A stretch of 64,000 nt of DNA from Streptomyces sp. HSG2 (lineage in GTDB: Bacteria; Actinomycetota; Actinomycetes; Streptomycetales; Streptomycetaceae): the NCBI RefSeq assembly GCF_016598575.1, contig NZ_CP066801.1, positions 5,002,501-5,066,500 of the forward strand. Direction: 5' to 3'. Positions 27,221 through 35,244 of this stretch are shown in pieces. The notes below the pieces were generated by a model. That model did not search any database. It saw nothing but the letters and a program-made list of their open reading frames with translations, and was not told the DNA's origin. Each line of letters begins with the position of its first letter. Positions within the stretch are counted from its first letter, which is position 1. Position numbers and translations under genes: made by a program.

Positions 27221-27926
27221 AGCGGGAGCGCGGCCCCGTCGTGAGTCTGGTGTGCGCCGGCGCGCCGTCCGCGGGCGCCGGCCATTCCCGGGTCTTGGAT
27301 GATACCGGCGGGTACCTCAAATTTACCTCAAGGAAGCCTTCTCGAAAGTGGCAGGCGAGGGTGTGCGAGTCGGCTTCGGGGAATGTTCCGGCAGGTGGAT
27401 CGGCTTCCTGCGTCACCGCTGTCGGTTTGGGGGATTCTCCGAGGATGACGCTCCGGTGATGCATCCGAATTGCCCGTGACTTGGGTGAAGCTTGAACCTG
27501 CTATGGGGGCGGGAATGCCATGGGCGAGTGACGATGGAAAGTCACAATCAACTCGACGTGACGCATTCGATAGGTGTTGTGACGTGGAGTGACGTAATTG
27601 ATGACTCGCTGTCGCCTGTCGACGTCCGGGTCGTCGGATTTGCGCTCTGGGTGACCGCTTCTCCGATCGACGAGGCAAAAGCTTCCCTACTTGAGAGTTT
27701 CCTGTGAGGATTGGGGGAGCTGCGTCCTGGCAGCGAGTTCGTTTTGCGAGGTGCTTGCGCCTTGGTGGAAAGAAAACCCGGAAACCGACTCCCGGGACTT
27801 GCGGCTGCATTATCTTGCTAAGCGGTGAGGGTGTCGGTGGGAGAGTCGGCATTCGGTGCTTCGGCCGGCGGCCGGTGCGTCGATGCGCGGCCGTTCTGCC
27901 GTGACGCGTGCGCAGGAGAGGCAAGC
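27221..27926. other. 706-bp lower-GC intergenic region upstream of the RiPP-locus LuxR gene
   Basis: Base composition drops clearly (AT-rich patches at about 27314-27360 and 27440-27820) compared with the neighbouring genes. The clearest motif is the heptamer ACCTCAA repeated at 27314 and 27325, an 11-bp period typical of SARP operators. A 57-codon frame (27533-27707) has no recognisable product and poor codon bias, so I do not call it. The region probably carries the control elements of the LuxR gene at 27927. Confidence 0.5.
27314..27331. promoter_or_regulatory. Direct heptamer repeats, candidate SARP box
   Basis: ACCTCAA occurs at 27314-27320 and again at 27325-27331, separated by ATTT. 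SARP proteins bind direct heptamers spaced by 4 bp so that they lie on one helix face. A SARP gene (56207-58006) closes the same locus. The distance to the LuxR start is about 600 bp, so the target promoter is not certain. Confidence 0.4.
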
Positions 27927-29435
27927 ATGATCGGGCACAGCGATGGGATCAGGGTACGGCCGCGCCGGCCGATAGTGTCCGGCAGGCTGGGACCGCCTCT
28001 GCTCGGGCCTCTGCTGGACCGCCCGAGGCTATCGCGTCGACTCGACGCGGGGGTGCGGGGACGCTTCACCGTCGTCGTCGGTTCCCCGGGCGCGGGGAAG
28101 ACGGCGCTGCTGGCCTCCTGGGCGCGCACGCGGACCCGCACCGCGTGGCTCACCCTCGACGCCGACGACCACGACGTGGCCCGGCTCCTGGCTCACCTTG
28201 AGGCCGCCCTTGAGAGGGTCGGCGTGCGGACGCCGGGGTTCGGCTCGTCGCACGGCCGCCTCCCCTCCCCGGACGTGGAGTGGGACGACCCCGCGCCCCC
28301 GGGAGAGGCGGACGTCACCCCGCCCCCCGCCGTCCTGGTGCTCGACGGCATCCACGAACTGGGCGCGGGCCCCGCGCTCAACGCGTTGCTGCAGTTCACC
28401 CGCTACGCACCCGCCCATCTGCACGTCGTGCTCGCGTCGCGCAGGGAGCCGGACCTGCCCCTGCACAAGTTGCGCGCGCTGGGGGAACTGACCGAGATCC
28501 GCGGCTCCGACCTGGCCTTCACCCGTGAGGAGGCGGCCGAGTTGTTCCGCGCCCACGGCGCGGAGGCGGGCGAGGAGCGGATGACCAAGGTCATCGAGTG
28601 CTCGGGAGGGTGGGCTCTCGCTGTGCGCTACGCGGCGGTGCACCCCGTGCGCCACACGAGCCACCAATCCTGCCTGGAGGGCTGGTCCCAGGCCGTGCGG
28701 TCCTGTTCCGACTTCCTGATAGCGGAACTCCTCGAACCGTTGCCCGCCGAACACCAGGACGTCCTGCTGCGTACCAGCGTGCTGACGGAGTTCAGCGCCT
28801 CTTTGGTGAGGGCGTTGACGGGGCGCGAGCACGCCCATCGGACGCTGCGCATCCTGGCCACCGAGTACGACCTGATGGACCGTGACGACGAGTGGACCTA
28901 CCGGCTGCCCAACCCCCTGATCCGGGGCGTGCTCTCCCGTGAACTCGCCGAGCGCTGCGGCTGGGACGAGGTGATCCGGGTGTTGCGCACGGCCGCCCGG
29001 TGGCACGCGGAGGCGGGCCATCACGCCAAGGCCGAGGAGTACGGACGATCGGCGGACACCCACGCGACGCGGTCGGACTTCGAGCCCGGGATCGTGCTGC
29101 CCCCCGCCCTGGTCGAGGGGCTGCGGAGCGCGGGGGGCGCGCCGGCCGCGGATCCCGACCTCGGTGGGGCCGCCGTGTCACCCGTCGCCGTCGCCGCGGG
29201 TGTCGTTCCCTCGCCCCGGCCGCCCCTGCCGCCCAGGGGCCTGGAGCCCCTGACGCCCACTGAGCTGGAGGTCCTGCGGCTCCTGCCGGGCGACCTCACC
29301 CTGGAGGAGATCGCCGTGCGCCGTCACGTCTCGCTCAACACGGTGAAGACGCAGGTCAAAGCCGTCTACCGCAAGTTGCGCGTGGGCCGCCGCAGGGACG
29401 CCGTCCTCGCCGCCGTCGAGCGCGGGATGATCTGA
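27927..29435 (+). CDS. ATP-binding LuxR-family regulator at the edge of the RiPP locus
   Basis: A 502-residue regulator. An N-terminal P-loop is at residues 52-59 (GSPGAGKT), and an AAA-type region runs to about 400 with VLVLDGIHEL as a Walker B-like strand. The C-terminal LuxR HTH (about 430-495) has LTPTELEVLRLLPGDLTLEE and SLNTVKTQVKAVYRKL. It resembles MalT/LAL proteins but is half their usual length because the TPR region is short. CAGGAGAGGCAAGC before ATG 27927 decides the start. It directly precedes the cluster A operon, so it is a likely pathway regulator. Confidence 0.87.
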   Translation: MIGHSDGIRVRPRRPIVSGRLGPPLLGPLLDRPRLSRRLDAGVRGRFTVVVGSPGAGKTALLASWARTRTRTAWLTLDADDHDVARLLAHLEAALERVGVRTPGFGSSHGRLPSPDVEWDDPAPPGEADVTPPPAVLVLDGIHELGAGPALNALLQFTRYAPAHLHVVLASRREPDLPLHKLRALGELTEIRGSDLAFTREEAAELFRAHGAEAGEERMTKVIECSGGWALAVRYAAVHPVRHTSHQSCLEGWSQAVRSCSDFLIAELLEPLPAEHQDVLLRTSVLTEFSASLVRALTGREHAHRTLRILATEYDLMDRDDEWTYRLPNPLIRGVLSRELAERCGWDEVIRVLRTAARWHAEAGHHAKAEEYGRSADTHATRSDFEPGIVLPPALVEGLRSAGGAPAADPDLGGAAVSPVAVAAGVVPSPRPPLPPRGLEPLTPTELEVLRLLPGDLTLEEIAVRRHVSLNTVKTQVKAVYRKLRVGRRRDAVLAAVERGMI

Positions 29436-29514
29436 CCGTCGTCGCCTTCGAGGCCCGGTGTCGCGCGTCCGCGGTGCCGGGCCTCGCGCTGTGCGCGCCG
29501 CGCGCGAGCCGAGA

Positions 29515-29580
29515 CCCCGTATCACCCGCGAGGGTGATACGGGGCTCTGGCGGGTGACGCGGATCGCCCGTCGGGTGATC
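29515..29580. promoter_or_regulatory. Two inverted repeats with GGGTGA half-sites ahead of cluster A
   Basis: A perfect repeat, CCCCGTATCACCC (29515-29527) and GGGTGATACGGGG (29532-29544), is followed by GATCGCCC-GTC-GGGTGATC (29562-29580). GGGTGA itself recurs at 29532, 29552 and 29573, that is every 20-21 bp. The first repeat could terminate the LuxR transcript; the regular half-sites look more like a regulator landing area for the YcaO operon that starts at 29679. Confidence 0.5.
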
Positions 29581-29678
29581 GTCGGGGTCCCGCATTTCAC
29601 CTTTCGGGAGTGATGCTCCGTCGGTCGGCGGCGAGTTGGCTGTACCCATCACCACAGTCGCAGCGAAGGAGACCGGCG

Positions 29679-31007
29679 GTGCGGGACGACGGCAGGGAAA
29701 CGCGCGAACGCGAACTCGACGGACTCCGGCGGCTGGAAGCGGTCAGTGGGCCGGCCGTCCGGCCGGTACGCGGCTCCTCCCGGCTGCCCCCGCTTCCGGG
29801 GGAGCCCCCCTACCCGGTGTTCGTCTCCTCGATCGGGGACCCGACGGTTCTGTGGTCCGACACCCCCGCCCAGCCCCAGGGGCTGGACGGGGCGGGCGGC
29901 GGCGTCGACCCCGAGCGCGCCAGGCTCATCAGCATCGCCGAGGCCGTGGAACGCTACACCAACGCCTTCTACCAGCCGCACATGGTCCGCTGGGCATCGG
30001 CGGACGAGCTCGGCGACGACGCGGTCAGTCTCCAGGCGCTGCCGCGGTGCTCGCGGACCGAACTCGCCGACGAGGCCAACTGGCTCATCGACCCCGACCC
30101 AGCCCTGCCCCAACGCTGGGTGCGCGGATGGTCGTTGACCCGGGGCCGGCCGGTGTGGATACCCGCCACCCACGTCTGGCTCTTCACCGCGCACGAGGCG
30201 ATCGGCGAGCGGATCGCCAACCCCATCTCCACGGGCTGCGCCGTCCACTCCGACATCCACCAGGCCCTGATCAACGGAATCTGCGAGGCGATCGAGCGGG
30301 ACGCGATCTCGCTGGTGTGGCTCCAGCGGATGGAACTGCCCGAACTGGACCTCGCCGACGACCCCGCCTTCGCCGAGCAACGGGCCCTGGTACGCGACGG
30401 ATTCGTCGAGTACCGCTTCTACGACGCGACCACCGACATCGGCGTCCCCACCGTCTACGCCGTCGTCCTCTCCGACCACCACGAGTCCCTGGGGCAACTG
30501 GTCATGTGCGCGTCCGGACCCGATCCGGTCGACGTCGTCCGCAAGATCTACCGCGAGGCCGCCTCCTCCAGGATCGCGCTCCAGGCACCGCACCGTGTCC
30601 CGGACGACCCCCAGGACTTCACCAGCGTGCTGCACGGAGCCATCCACATGGGGCGCCCGGAGCGCCGGGACGCCTTCGACTTCCTGCTACGGCGCCCCCG
30701 CCCCACCCGCGCCCTCGCCGAGCTGCCCCGGACGTCCGAGACGGCCCCCGCCGACCAGCTGGCCTGGCTGGTCGACCGGCTCGGCACCGTCGACGCCGAG
30801 GTGATCGCCGTGGAGCTGACCACTTCCGAGGCGCGGCATGCGGGTCTGCGGTCGGTCCGGGTCGTCGTGCCCCAGTTGATGCCGCTGTCCTTCGTCCACC
30901 GCAACCGGTACCTCGCCCACCCCCGGCTGTATCGCGCACCCGAGGCCACGGGATTCACCAGCCATCCCGAACAGGCGCTCAACCCCCACCCTCAGCCGTT
31001 CGCCTAG
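29679..31007 (+). CDS. YcaO cyclodehydratase, RiPP cluster A
   Basis: A 442-residue YcaO-domain protein without an attached E1-like domain. ATP-binding features include ISIAEAVERY, STGCAVHSDIHQALINGICE and EAIERDA. It ends in a Pro-rich tail (NPHPQPFA) like the PxPxP tail of azoline-forming YcaO proteins. It would phosphorylate the peptide backbone and cyclise Cys/Ser/Thr to azolines, delivered by an E1-like/RRE partner. The GTG start is set by AAGGAG at 29666-29671. It is the first gene of the cluster A operon, 10 bp before the small E1-like gene. Confidence 0.88.
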   Translation: MRDDGRETRERELDGLRRLEAVSGPAVRPVRGSSRLPPLPGEPPYPVFVSSIGDPTVLWSDTPAQPQGLDGAGGGVDPERARLISIAEAVERYTNAFYQPHMVRWASADELGDDAVSLQALPRCSRTELADEANWLIDPDPALPQRWVRGWSLTRGRPVWIPATHVWLFTAHEAIGERIANPISTGCAVHSDIHQALINGICEAIERDAISLVWLQRMELPELDLADDPAFAEQRALVRDGFVEYRFYDATTDIGVPTVYAVVLSDHHESLGQLVMCASGPDPVDVVRKIYREAASSRIALQAPHRVPDDPQDFTSVLHGAIHMGRPERRDAFDFLLRRPRPTRALAELPRTSETAPADQLAWLVDRLGTVDAEVIAVELTTSEARHAGLRSVRVVVPQLMPLSFVHRNRYLAHPRLYRAPEATGFTSHPEQALNPHPQPFA

Positions 31008-31017
31008 GAGAACGCCC

Positions 31018-31677
31018 GTGCCGCTCAACATCCAGCCCACTCACGTCCTGTGGACCGGCGCGTTCGGTCGTGGCGTGGCCGACCACCTGGCCGCCACGGC
31101 CGGCTGGTCCTCCTCCGAAGCCGACGTGCTCGGACGCCGCTCCGCGGAGTGGCCCCACGCTTCGCTGCGCGTCGTCGCCACCTGGCGCCACGAGACAGCT
31201 CTGCTGGCGCGGGTCGCCCGCCTCCACGCGGCCTGGGGAACGGCCTGGCTGCCCGTGGTCCACGAGTACCCGGTGATCCGGGTGGGACCGCTCGTGGTAC
31301 CCGGTGAGGGGCCCTGCTACAGCTGCTACCTGCGCCGCAGGGGACAGCACGACCAGGGGCGCGACGTCTCGCGGGCGATCGAGGCGTCGTTCGAGTCGGC
31401 GCCGGACAACGGCGTCGCCGGACACACTGACGCCCAGACCATGATCGCCGCCGGCGTCACCGTGGACCTGGTCTCGCGTCACCGGGCCGGTCGCGGAGTC
31501 GAGCCCGGCCATGTCGTCTTCTACAACGTGCTCACCCGCTCCCTCTTCGGCGACACCCTGATCGGGGTCCACGGCTGCACCGACTGCGGCACGCCGCTCG
31601 CACCGGACGACGGATGGCGGGCACTCGCGGAGGACGTGGGCCGACCGCTCCTCGCGGGTCGTGGAGGTGCCCGATGA
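31018..31677 (+). CDS. Small zinc E1-like (cyclodehydratase C-type) protein, cluster A
   Basis: A 219-residue protein with two Cys pairs, PCYSCYLRRR (about residues 99-108) and HGCTDCGTP (about 180-188), likely to hold one zinc as in E1-like proteins. It resembles the short TOMM precursor-binding family associated with YcaO proteins, which presents the leader peptide and activates YcaO. It lacks a clear ATP site. Its TGA overlaps the ATG of the next gene. In cluster B the matching domains are fused to the YcaO proteins, so here the C-type domain is separate. Confidence 0.7.
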   Translation: MPLNIQPTHVLWTGAFGRGVADHLAATAGWSSSEADVLGRRSAEWPHASLRVVATWRHETALLARVARLHAAWGTAWLPVVHEYPVIRVGPLVVPGEGPCYSCYLRRRGQHDQGRDVSRAIEASFESAPDNGVAGHTDAQTMIAAGVTVDLVSRHRAGRGVEPGHVVFYNVLTRSLFGDTLIGVHGCTDCGTPLAPDDGWRALAEDVGRPLLAGRGGAR

Positions 31678-33431
31678 ACGCGCTCGCCAACGACGCCTCC
31701 CGCCGAGGAACCCCCGCCGCCGTCCTGGCCGCCGCCGTCGACGGAGACCCCCAGTTCCGGGTGCCCGAACGCCCTCGCCTCTGCCGCGGACTGCACATCG
31801 TCGACACGGCGGACGGCGTCGTCATCGACGGCGCGGCCGAACGCCAACACCTGCGCGGGGACTCCGCGCCGGTGCTCCGCCGGACCCTGCTCCCGCTGCT
31901 CGACGGCACCCGCGACCACGCCGCGCTCGCCGAGTCCACCGGCTGGCCCCTGCGGACCGTCGGTCAGGCGATCGCCACGCTCTACTTCGGCGGTGTCCTG
32001 GAGGACGCCGCGCAGGAGGTCGCCGCACCCGAGGGCGCGGGCCCGTCGCCGACCGCGGCGATCTGGATGTCCCGGACCCTGGACTGCAGCCGCGTCCACG
32101 CCCACTCCAGCCTCATGGCCCGCGCGGCCACGGCGTCGCGGGTCCGACTCGCGGTCCGGGAGGCCTGGCGGGCCCCGCTCGCCTCGGCCCTCGCCGACCT
32201 CGGCGTCCACGACGTCGCCCCGGCCGCCCCGGACACCGAGGACACCCTGGTCGACGACACCCTGCTGGTGGTCGACCTCGCCGCCCACCCCGACACCGTC
32301 GACCGGCTCGTCGACGTCGCCGTCCGCCGCGGGCTGCGCCTGCTGCTGGCGGACGAGCGCGACGGTCGCGTCGCCGTCGGACCGTTGGTGGACCCCACCG
32401 CCACGGCATGCGCCCGCTGCGCGCGCGCCGCCGTCGGACCCGAGAGCGACTCCCGGCTGTGGGAGTCGGCGCCCACCGCCGGTTCGCTGCTCGCCGTCGG
32501 GCTGATCGCCGAGGAGATCCGAGCCCTGCTGCTCCGCAACGAGCCCGCCCAGTCCCTCGGCGGACAGGTCGTGGTGGATCTGGAGAGCGCCGGCACCGAA
32601 CTGTCCAAGCTGACCCCCGAGGCCGACTGCCCGACCTGCTACCCCACCGTCACCGAGCGCACCCAGGCCCCGCCGGACGCGCCGCTGCACTACGAGCACG
32701 CCGTCGGCTTCCCCCCACGCCACCTCGTCAACCCCAAGGCGCACCAGCACCACTTCCGCCCGGAGAACGTCGGGTTGCAGTTCGAGCACCTGCGCTATCC
32801 GAGCAACCCGCGCCACCCGCTCCCGGAGGCGAACCTCCCCGAACTCACCGCCCTCGCGGACGGGACGACACCCGCGGCCTGGCCCGAGGCCCTCGCCGCG
32901 GCCCTCCGCTTCAGCGCGGGACTGCGCGCGCCCGCCGACGCGGGCGAGTACACCGATCCCGGCAGGGTCAACCGCTGGGCTCCCAGCGGCGGGAACCTCG
33001 GTTCGTGCCACGTCTACACGGTGCTCCGCGGGGTTCCCGGCTTCCCCGACGGGGTCCACTACTACGACGCCGCCGCCCACGCCCTGACGGCCATGCACCC
33101 GCACCCCGACCACGCCGACACGCTCCTGGAGGCCCTGGGTGCGCCGCCCTCCGGGTCCGCCGACGGGCCCGACGTCTACCTGATCTTCGCCTCCGACGTC
33201 GGTCGCGTCGCCCGCAAGTACGGACCGTTCTCCTACCGGGTCGGCAACCTGGACACCGGCTGCGCCCTGGCGCAACTCGCCCTGGTCTCCGCGGCCACCG
33301 GTACCGCGATCGGCCTCCTCGACCCCCACCCACTGCAGCCCCACCGCGAACTGGTGACGGGTGCCAGCGGCCCCATGCTGCTCACCGCCGCGGTCCGTCT
33401 CCACCAGGAAGGGAGCGGTACATGCCACTGA
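31674..33431 (+). CDS. Fusion of F-type leader-binding protein with SagB-type azoline oxidase, cluster A
   Basis: A 585-residue fusion. Residues about 25-100 look like a PqqD/RRE leader-binding fold (PRLCRGLHIVDTADGVVIDG). Residues 100-340 are ThiF/E1-like with CARCARAA and CPTCYPTVTE zinc pairs. From about 340 the protein becomes a nitroreductase of SagB type, with LHYEHAVGFPPRHL, NRWAPSGGNLGSCHVYTVLR and GPFSYRVGNLDTGCALAQ, the FMN-binding and quinone-like regions. It would bind precursor leaders and oxidise azolines to azoles. It overlaps the next gene by 10 bp. Such a fusion is unusual; cluster B keeps the two functions in separate genes. Confidence 0.75.
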   Translation: MNALANDASRRGTPAAVLAAAVDGDPQFRVPERPRLCRGLHIVDTADGVVIDGAAERQHLRGDSAPVLRRTLLPLLDGTRDHAALAESTGWPLRTVGQAIATLYFGGVLEDAAQEVAAPEGAGPSPTAAIWMSRTLDCSRVHAHSSLMARAATASRVRLAVREAWRAPLASALADLGVHDVAPAAPDTEDTLVDDTLLVVDLAAHPDTVDRLVDVAVRRGLRLLLADERDGRVAVGPLVDPTATACARCARAAVGPESDSRLWESAPTAGSLLAVGLIAEEIRALLLRNEPAQSLGGQVVVDLESAGTELSKLTPEADCPTCYPTVTERTQAPPDAPLHYEHAVGFPPRHLVNPKAHQHHFRPENVGLQFEHLRYPSNPRHPLPEANLPELTALADGTTPAAWPEALAAALRFSAGLRAPADAGEYTDPGRVNRWAPSGGNLGSCHVYTVLRGVPGFPDGVHYYDAAAHALTAMHPHPDHADTLLEALGAPPSGSADGPDVYLIFASDVGRVARKYGPFSYRVGNLDTGCALAQLALVSAATGTAIGLLDPHPLQPHRELVTGASGPMLLTAAVRLHQEGSGTCH

Positions 33432-34102
33432 TCGACATCGGCCGCCTCACCGAGGACCTCCTGAACGCGCCGCCCTCACCCGCGGGGGACACCACGTCCG
33501 CCCCTCGGGTCGCGGCCCCCCTGCCCGGCGGAGCGGTGCGGGCCCTGCGCAGGCGCGGCGCCGTGCGCGCTTGGTCGCGGGCGCCGCTGGACGGAGCGCT
33601 GCTGGCCCGCTCGCTGGAGTACGCCTGCGAGCAGGACGCCCGCCTGTGGGCCCCGTCCCACCCCGAGCTGCCCTCGCCCGTGGCCTCCGTCCTCGCCCGC
33701 GACGTCGCCGACCTGCCGCGCGGCATCCACCGCTACGACACCGGCGAGCGAGCGCTGAAGCCGGAACCTCACGAGCTTCCGCCGCTGGAGGACATGGTGC
33801 TCCAACTGGAGTTCGCGGCCGCGCCCGCCGTGATCGTGGTCCACGGCGACCTTTCCACGGCGGTGGAGCGCCACGGCGTCGGCGGTCACCGGCGACTTCT
33901 CGCCCGGGGCGCGGCCTTCGCGCACTCCGTGTGGCTGGCCGCGCTCGCGGGCGGGGCCGTCGGCTCCGTCTTCGCCGGTGTCCTCAGCGCGGCGGGGCGC
34001 ACCCACCTCGGCCTGGACGGCGCCGGACGGGCCCAGTTGCTCGGCCTCGCCCTGGGCCACCCGCGGACCGCGGCGGCGAGCCAGGACGGCGACCCGCGAT
34101 GA
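33422..34102 (+). CDS. Second nitroreductase (SagB-like) half, cluster A
   Basis: A 226-residue protein resembling a degenerate nitroreductase domain: SRAPLDGALLARSLEYACEQ, DLPRGIHRYDTGERAL and GVGGHRRLLARGAAFAHSVWLAALA. In cluster B the SagB protein contains two nitroreductase domains in one chain; here the second domain appears as a separate gene after the F-SagB fusion. It probably pairs with the preceding protein to form the FMN dehydrogenase. It lacks an obvious complete FMN site, so it may be structural. Confidence 0.6.
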   Translation: MPLIDIGRLTEDLLNAPPSPAGDTTSAPRVAAPLPGGAVRALRRRGAVRAWSRAPLDGALLARSLEYACEQDARLWAPSHPELPSPVASVLARDVADLPRGIHRYDTGERALKPEPHELPPLEDMVLQLEFAAAPAVIVVHGDLSTAVERHGVGGHRRLLARGAAFAHSVWLAALAGGAVGSVFAGVLSAAGRTHLGLDGAGRAQLLGLALGHPRTAAASQDGDPR

Positions 34103-35244
34103 ACAGCCGGACGACGGACCGGACACCCGCTCCGGGGACCTCCTGGCTGGACACCGAACGTCCCGCCGTGCGGCCCGACGTCGAGCTCACCGAGGGGCTC
34201 AACGGAGAACCCCTCGCCTTCGACCCCGTCAACGGCCACTACACCCGGCTCTCGCGCAGCGGGGCCGCCATCCTGCGGGCGCTGGACGGCAGCATGACCG
34301 GACGCGAGTTCGCCCGGCGGGCGGTCCGGCCCCGGGAAGGGGACCGCGCCGACGACTCCACCCGCGTGGTGCTCGACTTCCTGGGCGAGCTGCGCGCGGC
34401 GGGACTCCTCACGGTGCCGCCCGCCGGAGGCCGGCAGGAGGCCGGCGTCCGCTTCGCCCGCAGCAGCCACATGCCGCGTCGGGCTCTGGTCGGCTCCGGT
34501 GTGTCCGCCGCCCTCGACCCCGTCGCCGCCGTGCTGCGGCGCGCCCCACGCCTGTTCGGCGCGCTCTGGGCGCTCGCGGCCCTCGGCAGTCTCTTCCTCG
34601 CCGCCACGGTCGTCGTCTCGCCGGCGGCGGCCCAGGGGCCCAGCCTGTCCGGCCTGGGCTGGGGGTGGGCCGTCCTCGTCGGGGCCATGCTGGTCCAGAC
34701 GCTGCTGCACGAGCTGAACCACGGGGTGGCGTGCCGGTTCTACGGGGTACGGGTCCGTGAGATCGGTATCGGGCTGCTCTTCTACGTCGTGCCCGCCGCC
34801 TACGTCGACCGCACCGACGCGTACCGGCTGACCACCCGCGGTCCGCGCGTCGTCATCGCCCTCGCCGGGGTGGCGCTGGACCTGTTGTGGCTGGGCGGGT
34901 GGTCCGTCGTCGCCCACAACGCCTCCGGAAGCCTCGGACACCTCGCCGTGCTGATGGTGTGGCTCCAACTCGGACTCCTGCTCGCCAACCTCAACCCGTT
35001 GCTGCCGACCGACGGCTACCACGCGTTGGAGGCCGCCTTCGGCGCCGTGAACCTGAGGTCCCGGGCCCTGACGGCGCTGCGCTGCCGGGTCCTGCGCCAG
35101 CCCGTGCCGAGCTGGCTGGCCGCCCGCAGCCGGTCCCAGCGCGCCCGGTACCAACTCTTCGGGGTCATCTGCGTCGTCTACGGGCTGGTCATCGCGGCGT
35201 TCTGCGCCCGGACACTCGTCCTGCTGGCGGGGTGGTTGACATGA
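34099..35244 (+). CDS. M50 intramembrane metalloprotease with PqqD-like N-terminus, cluster A
   Basis: A 381-residue membrane protein. Residues about 20-105 resemble PqqD/RRE peptide-binding domains (VELTEGLNGEPLAFDPVNGH). The M50 core follows with the zinc motif HELNH at 204-208 and the third ligand in NLNPLLPTDGYH (298-309), embedded in about six hydrophobic helices. A peptide-binding head on a site-2-type protease suggests leader removal or processing of the cluster A precursors. Both neighbours overlap its ends by four bases. The role is inferred; catalytic residues are intact. Confidence 0.82.
   Translation: MNSRTTDRTPAPGTSWLDTERPAVRPDVELTEGLNGEPLAFDPVNGHYTRLSRSGAAILRALDGSMTGREFARRAVRPREGDRADDSTRVVLDFLGELRAAGLLTVPPAGGRQEAGVRFARSSHMPRRALVGSGVSAALDPVAAVLRRAPRLFGALWALAALGSLFLAATVVVSPAAAQGPSLSGLGWGWAVLVGAMLVQTLLHELNHGVACRFYGVRVREIGIGLLFYVVPAAYVDRTDAYRLTTRGPRVVIALAGVALDLLWLGGWSVVAHNASGSLGHLAVLMVWLQLGLLLANLNPLLPTDGYHALEAAFGAVNLRSRALTALRCRVLRQPVPSWLAARSRSQRARYQLFGVICVVYGLVIAAFCARTLVLLAGWLT

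Noticed and set aside
27492..27707. A 57-71 codon frame in the low-GC gap before the LuxR gene
   Set aside because: Codon third positions are not GC-biased as in the neighbours, no ribosome site is convincing and the product resembles nothing; it may be a remnant but I cannot support it.
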